Source of the DNA: Chrysopilus asiliformis
Lineage: Eukaryota > Arthropoda > Insecta > Diptera > Rhagionidae
Assembly: GCA_964034945.1 (NCBI GenBank)
Contig: OZ035962.1
Location: forward strand, 112,903,234 to 112,967,233
Length of the DNA stretch: 64,000 nt
Direction of reading: 5' to 3'
Within the stretch, counting starts at the first letter, position 1. Each line of letters opens with the position of its first letter. The position numbers and the translations under genes were made by a program. Below the pieces are notes generated by a model that ran no database searches, was not told the origin of the DNA, and saw nothing but the letters and a program-made list of their open reading frames with translations. Below, piece by piece: positions 22,001 through 37,000 of the stretch.

Positions 22001-25000
22001 TCTTATACAAATGGATTTTTCTCATAAAAGTTGTGTCTGCCCTCATATACATATGTAGAGTATTTGACAATTGCCCCCTGGCAACTGTAGTTTTCCTTAT
22101 GTTTATATATAAAAACCCAATTGAAATATTTTGAGCAATTGATTTTTTCCTATCTGATCGTAAAATATCTTAGATGGCGTATTTTTAGCCATACAAGATA
22201 TTTTACGTTTGCTTCGTATGTACTAGTGATTGTTTTTATGTTTTCTTTTCAAAAATAGTATAGTATATACAATGAAAAATTATGTCAAACGCTGTTTATT
22301 AATTTTTTCCCCTGAGAATTACATTTTACTGTCTGCCTTCATAAAGAGTTATGAAATATAATTGGCTTTTTTTCTAATTTATAACGAATCATAATTATGA
22401 TGTTATCAACTCTAGAATAGTACGCTTGACAATCATTTTTTGTTGATTAAACAATTCAACTGCCAGACATTGCACTCATTTTCCCCCATTAATAACACTC
22501 ATCCACTTTATGTTTTCCACAACGATTTCCATGTTCCACTCAAAGGTGATTTTGCTTATGGCTACAGACAGACAATCTGACATGTTGTCAAATAATAAGC
22601 CAACATTAGTTTTCACTTATAATATAGGCAAATGAACTTTATTACAATTTGTATGATAATAATCATAATTATCTGATATATATGGTAGATATAGTATATC
22701 GTTCAGATATCATTAATAATAGTCTTATTAATTTTCGACCATTATAGGTTTTATTTATCGATATTTGAAAAATCCAGAGGCATGTATTGGTTTTTAGTTA
22801 TTAATTTATTGGCTCCCGTCAGTGGCATCTTAAATACTAATTATGCAATTAGCATAAAAAATTAACAGAAACAGTAATACTGTTTATTTTTGTAAGGGCG
22901 GATATATTTAGAATTATATAATTTTTGTTTGTTCAATAAATCTCGAAAGTTTCAATTAAACTCAAAAATAAATATAGGAGTTTTTGGGATGGAATAGTAG
23001 TCTTCAAGATATTTCATTTTTATCTAATGTCGAGTGCACTCAGAAAAATGTCCAGGTCAACTTTTTGTCAGGTTAACTCTGACCTTACAGAGGTGTCTGT
23101 AAGCCAGCTAGCGGTCAGAGTTAACCTATCTAAGGTCAACTCGTACAGCTCCCAATGCCCTACTTCACCTGCTGGTGGCTTAATTTCAGAATTTCTCCGA
23201 CCACAGGTCAACTCAGTTTTACTTGCCCACATGCAGGCGAACGCGCGCCTGCCCGAGGCCAATTACGCCGTATGTAGGTCGTCGAGTTAGCCTCCATTTT
23301 TCTGAGTGCAAAAAAATCGTGAAAAAGTCTGATGAGGAAGGAGAGGTCCAAGAAGTAGTAAATTAGCCTGTAATATTTTATGGATAGCCACTAAAATTTC
23401 TTACAAATCATGTGCTTTTCTTGCCATGTTCAGAAGTTTTTGCTCTTTCCTTTTGTTTTAAACATACACTCAGAAAAATGTCCAGGTCAACTTTTTGTCA
23501 GGTTAACTCTGACCGCTAGCCGGCTGACAGAGGTTTCCATTACATGACATTACATCCTCGAAATGCCTATCTAAGGTCAACTCGTGCAGCTCCCAATGCC
23601 CTACTTCACCTGCTGGTGGCTTAATTTCAGAATTTCTCCGACCACAGGTCAACTCAGTTTTACTTGCCCACATGCAGGCGAACGCGCGCCTGCCCGAGGC
23701 CAATTACGCCGTATGTAGGTCGTCGAGCTAGCCTCCATTTTTCTGAGTGTGGACTCTTTTATCAACAAAGTTGGCTTCAGCCATCTCTGGCTAATCTCTT
23801 AAATGTTTAAGACTAATTTTAGGTCACGGTTGGACATAAATTGTGGTTTTATTCATGACCTGCCATTAAAATGCAGACATGCAGACATAGGAGTACATCC
23901 TCGCTAGTGTTTCTCGCTCGCAAGTAATATTTGCGAGCTAAATTTCCATTAATGTCATCCTTGATTAATTTGTGTCTCGCACGATAACAAAATCGCAAGT
24001 AAGATTTGTACTCGCAAAAAGGCTCCCGCAAATGGAATTAATCGCGAACGAAACCTCACATTTCAATGAAAACTTATCGTTCTTCTTTGATAGAAAATCA
24101 TCAGACTCAATTAAAATATGTAAAGAAGAATATTCAGCACAAGTTCTGAATCAGAAAAAATAACTAACTCGTGATTGCCATCGAGGCAACCGCAAAACCG
24201 CCATGTTTTCTAGTCTCACACTCAGAAAAATGTCCAGGTCAACTTTTTGTCAGGTTAACTCTGACCTTACAGAGGTGTCTGTAAGCTAGCTAGCGGTCAG
24301 AGTTAACCTATCTAAGGTCAACTCTTGCAGCTCCCAATGCCCTACTTCACCTGCTGGTGGCTTAATTTCAGAATTTCTCCGACCACAGATCAACTCAGTT
24401 TTACTTGCCCACATGCAGGCGAACGCGCGCCTGCCCGAGGCCAATTACGCCGTATGTAGGTCGTCGAGTTAGCCTCCATTTTTCTGAGTGCATTTTGCTA
24501 GTCGATCAAGGATATACTCCAAAGTTTTTCCGAACATTTTCGACCCAGGATATCAAAAAAAAAAATAATTGACAAATGCTATAGGTGAAGTTCTATTGGC
24601 AGGCCATGAAAAAAATTACAAATTATGTCTAATCGAGACGCATTAGTGAAATAAAAATTTTTTTAAAATAAAATATAATGGAATTGTTCATAAAAAACGT
24701 TAGACTAATTTTCAACTTTTTGAATTCCCCCTCTTTCCTGCATCGTACAATTTCCCTGTCGCCGTCGCCATGGTTTGGCTTTTCATGATTTTTTAGTGGA
24801 ATTTAATGGGACCAACTCGATCGACAAAATTTTCTTTTTCATTGGGCTTAAAACCGAGTTTTTGCGTATCTATTAGATGCAGAATACCAGATTGTAACTT
24901 TTAAAAATCACTTTTCAGAAAAATGGAAATGAAAATGTTGTCCACAGAATTAGGTTCAATATCGCCTTTGCAGTAATACAGATCCCCCTTCCATCCTAAA

Positions 25001-28000
25001 TTGTCAGCTCCTTTCTTACATATAGTGAAAAAAATGTATAACATTAAAACAGCATTTATTAAAAATAATCTAAATATGAATGTTCCCCTACCCGTAATAT
25101 CCGAGTTAAGCTAAATGAATGACTTTTGTTTATGTATTTGACAATGATATTTAACTTTTGAAAACCCTTAACGCAAATCAAACAAGAATACTAATTACTT
25201 ATCCTATAAAGGCATAGCGGCGAACATAAAAATACCGTCGTTTAATGGTGGAGTCACCTTCAAAGGGTTTTAGCGTAAATGCTACGGAAACGAACATAAT
25301 TCCCACAGTTAACTGACGGCACAAATTATCATTTCCTACCGCATTCGTTCGTTGGCTCCAGCCCCAGGACTGTGAGGGAACCTTCCACCAGGGATAGCAG
25401 GACAAAAACCCATCAACAGCCCCACAATATCCTCAAGCCCCTTGCTGTTAGCTAACACGTTTTACAGATCCCTATCCAGCCGGAGTGTCTGTTGTGCTAC
25501 TATGCTCACCTTTTCTCCTGGCCTTTGTCTTGGCTAAGTAAAAATTACCTGAAGAACAGGTAAAAATATACCTGTGTGCTCCACAGTTTCACGTGATTCG
25601 AAGCGGTGGTGCTCCTTGTCGCTCTCATTAGAGGGATGAAAAGTCAGACAAACCCCCCGAGTCTGTCCTAAATAAATCTCGACGAAAGTCAATGGAACCT
25701 GAATCCTGCCTGGAACATGGTATCGTACGTATGTTATTGCGTCTATTTTTCATGTAGTTAGCCATGTAAACGGGACTTCTGCAGTATTTCCGCACAGGAT
25801 ACAATAAAAACGGGCCAAATTATCCTGCCTGGCGCTTCTGCTGTTCCTCCCGCCTCCTGGCAATATCTAAATTCTTCATTTCCCATATCATTTACTTCCA
25901 ATGGGTTATGTTTAGCAACTATAGTATATCAAGCTGGTCTCGTATGTTTTCCGGGACCGGGACAATTGAGTATTACTACCCGCACAATTCAAGTATAGTG
26001 AACCCTCCTTAGTGTCTTCCCATTGTTTTATGCTATTCAAAGTCCTTAACGAATTCCAAGAATAATGTGGGTCTGGCCGTGCAATGAACAACTTAGTCAG
26101 TCCCTGGATCAGCAAACGTTATTGAAAAGCGTCGTGAGTTCAGGGATATGATGGTAAGGGAAAACGGGAATCGATTCCTAAACACTTTCGGTCAATGCTA
26201 CTGTTGACAATTTGCCCGAGGTTAATTTAGGACTTGATAAAATTTCATTTGACTTTATTACCTGACAACAAGGTTCTCTTGAATTCGAGTTTAATTTTCT
26301 ACATGCAAATAATAGACCTTATATGATTTTGGTTATACTTAATTAAGTTCCATTTTATAGACTTGTGGTTTATTTAATGTTAATAAGATGTAAAAAACAT
26401 TTTTGAATTTAAAAAAAAAAATTGAAGTTTTTTGAAAAAAAAAGGATTTTGCTTAAACAAACTTTTATGAAATGAAAAATATTTGAAGAATACAGCACAT
26501 GACTTTCTTATACAAAATCTGCGTTCTTGCGCAATTTACGAGTACATTATAACCCGACGAAAAAAATCTTATAGTTTCTATAATATGAATTTTAATTTTT
26601 AAAAATCTGAAATATCTCGATAACAGTAAAAGATATAGATTTACGGAAAAAGACAAAAAATGTAGAGAATTTTAATATATTTAATTCTTCTTTTAAATAT
26701 TTTTTTGCAATTTGCAAGAATCTTTTTCATGCAAGAATCTTGCAAAATATATTTTTTTTATGTTTTATGAAAATATCTCAATAACGGTAAAAGATAGCGG
26801 ATAAAAGTAAAAGAAAAAATACATTGAACCAGCAAAAACCCGTTAGTTTTCGAAAGAATCACGAAAAACCGATTTTTTTTAAAAAACGGCATATCTCGAT
26901 ACTTATTCAAGATATCGAGTTTTAGTAAAAGACAAAAGTGTAGAAAATTTTCATGTCTTCAACTTTCGTCATACATAAAGCCTCTGAAAAACGCACAGTT
27001 TCAGAATGAACAGCAAAAAACCAAACTGCGATTTTCAAAAAGCCGCCATCTTGCAACATTTGTAAGGGTTTTTGTTATAACCCATTAACAGCAGAGGTCG
27101 TGATAGCAGTTTCGATTGATGGTGTTGTTTACACCAAGTATTTAGTAGCCCTATTTAGTAAGAATTTAGTGATCACACATTTAGGATATTAAGTGCAAGG
27201 CTCTCGGTCAAAACGTTTGATGTGAAAATAAAACTTCTGTAAAGAAATAAGAAAATTAAAATTTAAGCCCCTTTCCTCTAAAAAATAATTGTTTTTAAAT
27301 GATTTAGACCATTAAATTTTCTGGCAAAAAGGAAAATTCTTTTAATATACCTACTTATTTTAATTTTCATAATATTTTAATAATGTTTTGTAATGAAAGT
27401 ACCTACTAAAAGATGTCGAAATAAAGCTTATGCCAAAAATGAAATTTACAAAACAAACAATTTATTTTCAGCACAACAACGTCCAAGGATACTGGAACAT
27501 CCTGCAGATGCTGTTGCTGCACGAGAGGAGCCTTTAACACTTAACTGCAAAGCGACAGGACGACCAGCACCGGAAATTTTCTGGTATCATAATGGAACAC
27601 CATTGGTACCATCAGAACGGAGAGTTGTCCTCCCCGAAGGCTCACTATTTTTTCTAAGGTAAATAAATCTTTTCATGAAAATCTCTGTTTTTTGATATCT
27701 TTTCATGAAAATCTCTGCTTGTCGCATCACTTGTAAAATAGTGAATTTTCATGAAATTCATTTCATTCCATTTTTTTTTTACTAGAAAGAAAATATTTTA
27801 TAAATATTATAAATATTTCTTCACTCAACTTGAATTTATTTACTAATTTTTCTTTCATTTGCTTTTATTTTGTGATGAATAAATGAGTCCCTGTCTCTAT
27901 GTAAAATGGCTATGATAAAGCTATTCTGCTCAAACTTTTAATCTGCTAAATGATATTTAAGTGACTCGCATTTGTATCTTTTCTCATAGACTTAATAAAA

Positions 28001-31000
28001 GTCCCTAAGACGACTGTGGGAGGGTGGGTTGAGTTAACGATAAGGATTTGGTGGGAGGTAGGAGTCGTGTAATAACTAAAAGAAGCTAAACATTTTCTAA
28101 AGGACGAGAAGTGTCTTTGCGTATACAATTTTTAGCACGTTCTTAAGTTCTAAGCTTGTCTCCGGCTTGAATTTTTTTTTGTTGTCTGTTTTTTCTCACC
28201 TCCATCGTTTAATCTTAACTTGTTCCTTTTTCGGTTTTGCTTTTCGGATGCTTCCATTACACCTTATAAATATTAAAAACATTAAATGTAAGGTCCCATC
28301 TTGATCTGCATTTTGTACGAAGTGGGCTATAAATTGTTACTAGAGTCGTCCTATCCCTAGTGAATGGACACACTGTAATATTTATGACAACTATACAATC
28401 ACTTTCCGTTTTGCCAGCTACAAGGACACATTTTTATAGAGCTATTTTGACAAACCTGCCTATACCTCATACTATATATATTTATCTAGATATAAGCATT
28501 TATGCCCTACCACAAGTATCCACACGTGTATCATGTACTATAGTTTTTTATTTGTCGATATAGATTTTGTAGTTTTCAGCAAATATTTTTAATTAAGTTC
28601 TTGTAGCTATAGGGACGGAAATTGCCTGGATTAAACTAAAACTCAATTTTAAAGTAATCAACAACTAAAAATAAATTTCGCTTCTGGGTAGAATATGCCA
28701 TTTTGAACGGTAATTATCGGAGAAGTAATAAATTTGTAAATAAACGTGAAAAATAGACTCAACAAACATGATTTTTATTGACAGTTTACATAAACAGTGT
28801 AAAAATTCCGAGTACTTTTCACATCTGTTTTTGTTTGAAATGAATATTGTAAAATATACAACTCGTAAGTTTTTACAGATTGTAAAATTTTATGGCGAAA
28901 TACTTTTAGGATCCTTGAAAATGTACGCATTAAAAATTTATACTGAAATTAGGTGTGATAAAATATTTAAAATTAATTCTTCGAACAAAAACTCATATTA
29001 AACTTTCAGATATAAACATTAAGAGAAAAAAAATTGGATAGATGAATGGCCCGGAAAACGGAATAATAAAGAAATCTTTGTCCGTCCGTCTGTCTGGTCT
29101 GTTCGTGGCAATTTCTACCTGTATGCAATTTTTAATAAAAATGTTTCCTGCGGCAGATTTTTTTATAATTTCTGCCTATATGCATTGTTACTTTCCTCTT
29201 CTAAAAAAGGCAAGTATTGTATTCATGACGGGGAGTGACTCGAGAATGGGGGCAGATAGAATATCTCTGATATAGTGACTTGAAAATTTTTGTGAATAAG
29301 ATTTAGGAAAAGTAACGGTAGCTATAACGGGTACCTTCCATACATTTTTTTTAAATACGGTATCTTGAAAACTTCTCGAAACCCATACCCTTTTTTTTAA
29401 AGGTCTAAATTTTCTACATTTTTTTCGGTTTTTAAGATATTTGAAAAAAAAAATCGGTCTTCTGAAAATCTCTCGAAAACTATGCACTTTTATGCAAAAA
29501 TTCACACAACAAAATTTATCATACTAATATATAAAAATGAGTTGGTGTCTGTCTGTCTGTCAGTCTGTCCTCTTTCACCCAAAAACGGCTGAACCGATTG
29601 ACTTGAAATTTGGCATGAGTGTCTGTGGTAGTCCTGGTTCCAACATAGACCCATTAAAAAGTAGCCCGAGAAGTGGGGGAGTAAGGGGAGGGGGTAAAGG
29701 GATCTCGAAACTTAGCTCTTCCTCTATATTACCCTTTCGCGGGGAAACTACCGAGCCGATTGGCCTGAAATTTAGCTCCAACATAGACCATCGCATACAC
29801 AAAAATGCTTTTCACCAATTTTTTTTAGAAAGGAAGGGGGTACTAAATACAGGTTTTGTCCGAGGCATTGCTGTACCTTAACTTAATCCCTTTCTCCTCT
29901 ATTCGTTTTACCTCATTTTCTTGAAGACGATTAATATAATTGAGAAATTGCTAAAAAAAATATGAAAGATATTCTGTTACATTTTTATTTCTAGTAATCT
30001 CTAACACATAACACATGGATCAATAAGTCCCGAGACTAACAATGAAAACAACATTTTTTTTGCAAAATTTTTTTTTATTCATCAATATAATCACCTTTTA
30101 GGGTGATACAATCGTCACGCCATGCGTATCCCAAAAAACTGACGCCATGACTTTGCCAGCTGACTGCTGCGTTTTCGGACGCTTCGGACGGCTTTCGCCA
30201 GCTGTGCGCCACTCAGATGACTGCCGCTTCGACTCTGGAGTGTAGTGATGTATCCATGTTTCGTCCATGGTCACGTAACGACGCAAGAAATCTTTTTTAT
30301 TGCGAGTAAATAGCGATAAACAGCTTTCTGAATCATCGACTCGTTGCTGTTTTTGTTTCATCGAAAGCAATCGCGGCACCCACTTGGAAAAAACCTTTTT
30401 CATGCTCAATTTTTCATGAAGGATAGTAAATGCACTTCCATATGATATCTGTGTTATCTCAGCAATCTCACGGAGCTTCACTTTACGATCTTTCATTATA
30501 ATTTTTGTCACTTCACTCACATTTTCCGGTGTAACGGCTTCCACAGGTCTACCCGAGCGTTCCGCGTCATTTGTGTCGGTACGACCACGTTTAAACTCGG
30601 CAAACCACCGACAAATCGTTGCTTTTGATGGACAATAGTCCGGGTAACATTTTTCAATCCATTGTTTCGCTTGCACGGTGTTTTTATCCATTAAAAAACA
30701 ATGTTTTATCAGAACACGAAACTCGGTTTTTTCCATTTTTTAAACAAACTACAAAACGACTTTACTCCAACCTCGATAACTCAGCTGTTTCTGGTCCGAT
30801 CGACTTAAAATTTTGACACGTTTCAAGCAAAGGTTAGTACTCTAGAAAGACGTGGTTACTGGTTTACTACGAGCGTCATCTCTGGGTTAGTCTCGGGACT
30901 TATTGATCCATGTGTTACATGTTTATGAAAATATAAACGGACACCTGAAGTTCATTGATAGGTTTGTCTTCATGTTTTTGTTGGATTTTTTCAAATAGAT

Positions 31001-34000
31001 TTTTCTTTCGTCGAGAATTTCACCGAAAAAAAATTTGTCTTAATTTTTTAACAATGTTTTCAAAAGAACTTTATACCAGTTTCGGTTTTTTGACAATCTT
31101 TTTCGAATAGATTTTTATTTTATTTTTCAATGCGTTTTATAGGATATATTTTGTGCAATTTTTTCAAGTAGGATTTCCCTTTTTTTTGAGTTTTCAAAAC
31201 TTTTAGTGTTTATAAATAAAATTTCTATTCCCAATTTTTCTAAAGCATTCTTGATATCTAGAAAAAAAATCTACTTCCCCCTTATCAACGTTCATGGTAT
31301 AATGAAAACTTTAAAGTGTTAAAAGAACATTGGCATAAATGATTCGTACAACATAACACCCAATTTAAAAGTATATGTATGTATTTATATTACAGAAAAC
31401 ATAATAAAATTCGTGCTAAAAGAATTACAATATTATCATAATGAACTTTTTGGTGCTAATGCCGTTCGCAAGAATACCCTTATATCCCAATTATAAGCCT
31501 TGGTAGAAATGTGAAGAGCCTATATAGGTAGCCGCAAAACGACGACTTTGAAAGTTTGGAGCAGCGGGCCAAGAGGATGTACTTTAAGAGCTAAAAAGAT
31601 AACAAGACAACGGAGCCCATTTTTCGTTTCTAGGGAAAAGTTTCCCGAGAAAAGTTTTCTTTTCCGTTAATTTAAAACAAACAAATCCAAAACTCCAATT
31701 AAGATAAATATGTATTTCTGTCTCAAGGATCAAGGTAAATTAGATCCTTCATTTTATTTTAGAGTAATGCCACGACACAAGGACGACACTGTGAAACAAT
31801 GAAATTTCTACGTGATATACTTTTTTTTTTATATACATATATTGTAAATTCAAGTGTATGAAAAACTTCAGAGACGACCTGAATGAACGGTATACCATAT
31901 TCATTATTTAACATCATCAAATTAAAATACAAAAGATAATTACTTTGTTGTTGTATAATAATGTGCCCTTATTTCTATTTAGTTTTGTATCACATCGTGA
32001 AAGATACGATAAAATTTTCTAAACTTTATGGTTTATATAGAAATTTAAACGAAGGGTTTAAGAATAAAGGATAATTTTTTTCCTGTTAAAATGAGGCCAA
32101 AAATCCTTTGCAGATACGAGAATAGGGAATTTTCACCTTTCTCCAGCATACATACATTAATAAATGCTGCAGTGAAATTTTGTTGGAGTTTTGGTAGAAC
32201 AAAAGCCAATGAGGTCCTTCTCAGAGTTCCTTCATAGCAAAAAGTACCATACGAATATAAATGTAAACTTTTGGCTTTCGAAAGCATAGTTTTTTTTATG
32301 CTAATGATTCAATGATTCTGGGCACAAGTCCAACAAAGTTCAACGTCCCTCATATGGTTGGCTATTATTAGCACCACATTGGCCGTTTTCCGTTTCCAGT
32401 CTCTCCATTGCTTCGATTTTTCATACTTCCATCTGTAGCACTTCTTTCTGATATCTAGAATCTAAAATCTTCCGTCTAACTATTAATATATGTACAAATA
32501 TGTATATGTGTGTGTAACTACTGAGGAAAGCCAATTATGAAAGCTATAATAACCATCAAATCCTCTTCGTCATTGTCAGTAATTTTTGTTTATAGTTCAT
32601 ACTAGTACGAGACTAGTTATATACTATACTATATACTATATATAGTATCACCATATTTATCCAACACTAAAACCATCACCAAAAAACAACCCCCAAACGC
32701 CAATGGTCCTTGTTTAGTCCTCAGACTCTGATTATTACGATTTGACACACAGTAAAAGACGAGAACTATACGCAGACAAAACCAACCCCACGCATTTACA
32801 ATACGAAACACAAAATGATGTTTATATTGTACTCTGTAAGCTAAGTAATCTTGACACTACCAGTATATTCATAAATACATAAACGTATGTGGGGAAGTAG
32901 AAAAGTTTTCGGTTTAACATGAAAAAGGTGACCTGCTATATTTTATTGTGTTGAATATCATTCGTTTTAGCTTTTCAAAGTAGGCTTTAAGATGTGAGTT
33001 CTACCATACCAAGAAATTAAGATTAATAATTGCTGTTTTTTAATGATACGATTAAGAGACTTATATTGATCATTAAAAACGTAGAAGAGTTTATTGTGGT
33101 TTTAAATAACTTTTACGTTATGTTAATAACCCGTATTTCGTAGCAATAACGTTTAAGATCGCGGCATTTCGCTGCTAGGTTTTTTCAAAATTCCGGATAA
33201 TAGGCTTATTGTGATGAAAAGAGTTAATGTGATGAAAAATAACTCAGAAACTGTTAAACCGTGCTCTCTCACTCTAACAATTTTTAGTATTGATCAAGGA
33301 GTCGAGCCAGCAAGACGTATAATAAAGGAAATAAAACTCGAACGCTTTGTTTTTATTCACCGCCGATCATAGTAAAAATTACAGTCCACTACTCGATAAA
33401 ACATTAATCTATCGATCATCCAGAAACTAAATCAGACCATTATCCCAATAAAACTTGAGTTACGAATTTGTATGAGAATTGATCTAGACCTCTGAGAGGA
33501 TTATTAAAAAAAAGAGGTAATAGAATCGATCCGGCAAATGTTCTTGCATTATAATTCGCATATCCAAAAAGTGCGTAGTTAGAGTGAGTTTTGTACACCC
33601 CACCAGTTAGGGCAAATAATCAGAGCTTCGAAATATTGCTAAATGTGGCTAAAAAAAATAAAATAAACAGAAAAAAATCAAAGTGAACTTATATCTAATT
33701 TTACCTACAATTTATAGTTCTGCGCTCTATAAAATTATGGTCATTTATAAAATTATGATCACCCTACTAAAAAAACGCAACCATTGCCCGATCAAAGCTT
33801 CACCTCTACTTTAGGCCAAAAACTCTTCCATCTCCCTACACCTAAAGACATCGTGTTTATAAAAGAATGTGTGGTAAAATGTTTGAAACTAAGCAAACAG
33901 AAACCAACAAAAAATCACTTTTCTGAAAAAAAAAAAAATTGAGAAAAAAGTACATATTTTAACAAAACTCATGAGAACATCCAGTTGGGTTTAACTTTGG

Positions 34001-37000
34001 TATGGCGAATATGGCTTTTAGTTTCTTTCTGTCTCTACCGACTAAATGCGTGTATATAAAACCGTTTGGCCATTAGTATATTAATTAACGAGTTTTATCC
34101 GTACGTTTGACGTTTTTCTTATCCTCCTTTATATTCATGCCAATGTACGCATAATCCTTGCCAAACACAACAAATTCTCCTCATTCAAGTAGATAGAGTT
34201 CGGCATTGCTTCCTGTACAACGAACCAAGCTAGAAAAGCGAAGCTAGAGAATTTTGCTGTGATATAAACCATTAATGAGACTGAATTGTTTGTTGCTTGG
34301 TTAGTGCGGTTGTTGAAGGTATGCACTAGTATGAGTGTATCATTTAAAAAGTATAGATAGATATCCTGACAGTCTAACGTTGCCTATCTGTACTTTATGT
34401 GGCTCTATCTATACAGGATTTATATCCCTACTTATCCTTAATGTGTCCACATAGCTATAGTTTTACATCTGTTTATAATTCCAACTTTCAAAGTTCTCGC
34501 TCGGTTCATAGTTTCAATGCCAAAAGGACCGCCTGCTGATTAATCTAACTGTATATAGGATAATAAGACTCCCTGCTTAGTAACTGCTGTGGATTATTAA
34601 ATATTACTTACTTTACATTCCTTACTGTGAGATCTTATGCTAAGCCACTTACCAAGTAATAGGCTTCACAAAGGCTTTCGCAATTTAATTGTGCATAGAT
34701 TGAGGTTGGGATACTGCTCTAACTACTTCCGTTTCTCTAGGAACTTACAGTGGAGCTGATTATGATCGAACTCTTTATCAATAAGAATAAATCACTCGAT
34801 CGATTGAACTTGAACTTACTAGAAAACAAAAGCTTAATTTTTGTAGAATGCAACAGTTAATCTAATATATAAAAATGAGTTGGTGTCTGTCTGTCTGTCT
34901 GTTCCTCTTTCACGCAAAAATGGCTGAACCGATTGATTTGAAATTTGGCATGAGTGTCTGTGGTAGTTCTGGTTCCAACATAGGCATACGGAAAAGTAGC
35001 GCGAGGGGTGGGGGAGTAAGGGGAGGGGGTAAAGTGATTTCGAAACTTAGTTTTTGCGCTATGTTACTCTTTCGTGGGGAAACTACTGAACCGATTGACC
35101 TGGAACTTGACATAGATGTTCGTCGGGGGTCCAGCCTCAACATAGACCCATTAAAAAGAAGCCCGAGAGGTGGAGGAGTAAGGGGAGGGGGTAAAGTGAT
35201 CTCGAAACTTAGCTCTTCCTCTATATTACCCTTTCGCGGGGAAACTACCGACCCGATTGGCCTGAAGTTTAGCTCCAACATAGACCATCAAAAAATAAAA
35301 TTTTGAAAAAACTTAACCCGGCAACGACGGGTATGCAAGCTAGTTTTAACATAATTTATTATATTGAAAATTAACTTAATTAACAATATCATTTTTTTTT
35401 TTTTAAACGAATTATCAGGAATTTATCTTTAAAAATATATAGGTTTTTTTGCCCTTAAATCGGATCTTGCATTTTTGTGAGCTGACAACAACCGCGTCGG
35501 TGGCAACACCTTGACGATCAAAGCAGCATTTCGAACAATTTCCGGGTATTTTAGCAATTCTTTGCAACAATGAATCAAAATTTTAAACTTTTTAGTTTAA
35601 AGATTATACCTTGCTTAAGTATAATATTTAGCTTTTGAGGTTTAAAACTCTAAAAAGTCCAAAAACTCAACCTAAAAATTGAAAAAAATCGCAAATTCGT
35701 TTTTAGGGGGAGGTTTGCGGTACTTACGTAACCTTTTGCAACCGAGGTAACAAAGTAACAGAAGTTGAAAAAAATTGCAAATAAAAAAAAATGTTATTTT
35801 TTAACAAGTTCCATTGTAACTACAAAGCAACTTATAAGCAACTGGTAACTTTTTCTACTTCTGTTACTTTGTTATTTCGGTTACAAAAGGTAACCTCCCC
35901 CTCTCGAATTTTCCAACATTTTTAAAGGACCGCCTGTTACTTATAAATTTAGATCTTTTTCGAGAGCCATTCTAGTTTTACTGTAAATAAAAAAAAGGCC
36001 CATAGTCACAAGATATTGTTGACAAAATTTCAAGTGGTAGAAGATTATCGATTATTTCCAAGGGTAATTCTTAATACCATTTTAATTAAGGATAGTCCAG
36101 TAAACTGTATGGAAATTAGCAACAACTCGTACAGTTTTACCACAAACAGCTTACAAACGGAAATCACCCAGAAACCTTGAAAGATCTACCTTGTCCATGA
36201 TTCCATTGCTTTTCTGAAACTTTACTTGATCTACACTTGACCAAAATTAATCGGGATTAACCACAATCGAAGTGAAATGGGATATGACAAAAAAAACTTC
36301 CCTATCCTTGTTTATTTAGTGGATATCTGGTGCTTACATGTTTGGCCTTGAACGATTCCAGTTTCCTATTTGTTTGTTTTTCCGTTCACTGAATGAATTT
36401 TGTTTGTGTTACGACGAAATAAATTGGGAATTTTCCGAAAATCATAAATAGAATGACCTCCACACATATTCTACGCTGACGATCAATGTATGTCGGACGA
36501 TTTGGCATGGAATTGTGTGTGAATATCCTGATACTTATATTTCAAAGCTTATCGCAAAGCGCACCTCGGCCAAACCTCATATCCTGATCCGATAATATGC
36601 TGGGAAACCAACACCTCGAAACGATACGAATCGGTAGACCCATGTATCCTTATTAACATTAGTTACCATAATAATACTAATAATAATGTTAGTATTAGAC
36701 TAATATGGTAACTGTTGGTAACTACCATTATACCACTTATAATATTATACATGCGAAGAGTGAAGTGAAGAGCCAGTCAGTTGAATTTAGTTCGTTTTTG
36801 TTTTACTTCCTATAATATCTGAGATGTAGTTCATGGTATCGGATATGGCTGTGATTTGGGGTGATGTTGTCCGATTGTGGTGACCGACATCGACACCGGA
36901 AAATAGGATGAGATTTTCGGTTAGGAAAAGGTATTCTTGACTTAATTGAAATGGTTATGCCCGATTGGAGTTGAGATATTATATTATGTAGACCTATATA

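Noticed and set aside
23027..23290. Frames in the CACTCAG MITEs giving the same 60-87 residue peptides in four places
   Set aside because: They follow the MITE boundaries and lack any domain; non-coding repeat.
29537..29881. Arg/Gly/Ser-rich frame of 114 codons, with similar ones at 34875-35306, 5132-5446 and 7089-7391
   Set aside because: All are readings through Helitron internal units; the same reading appears in every copy because the DNA repeats.
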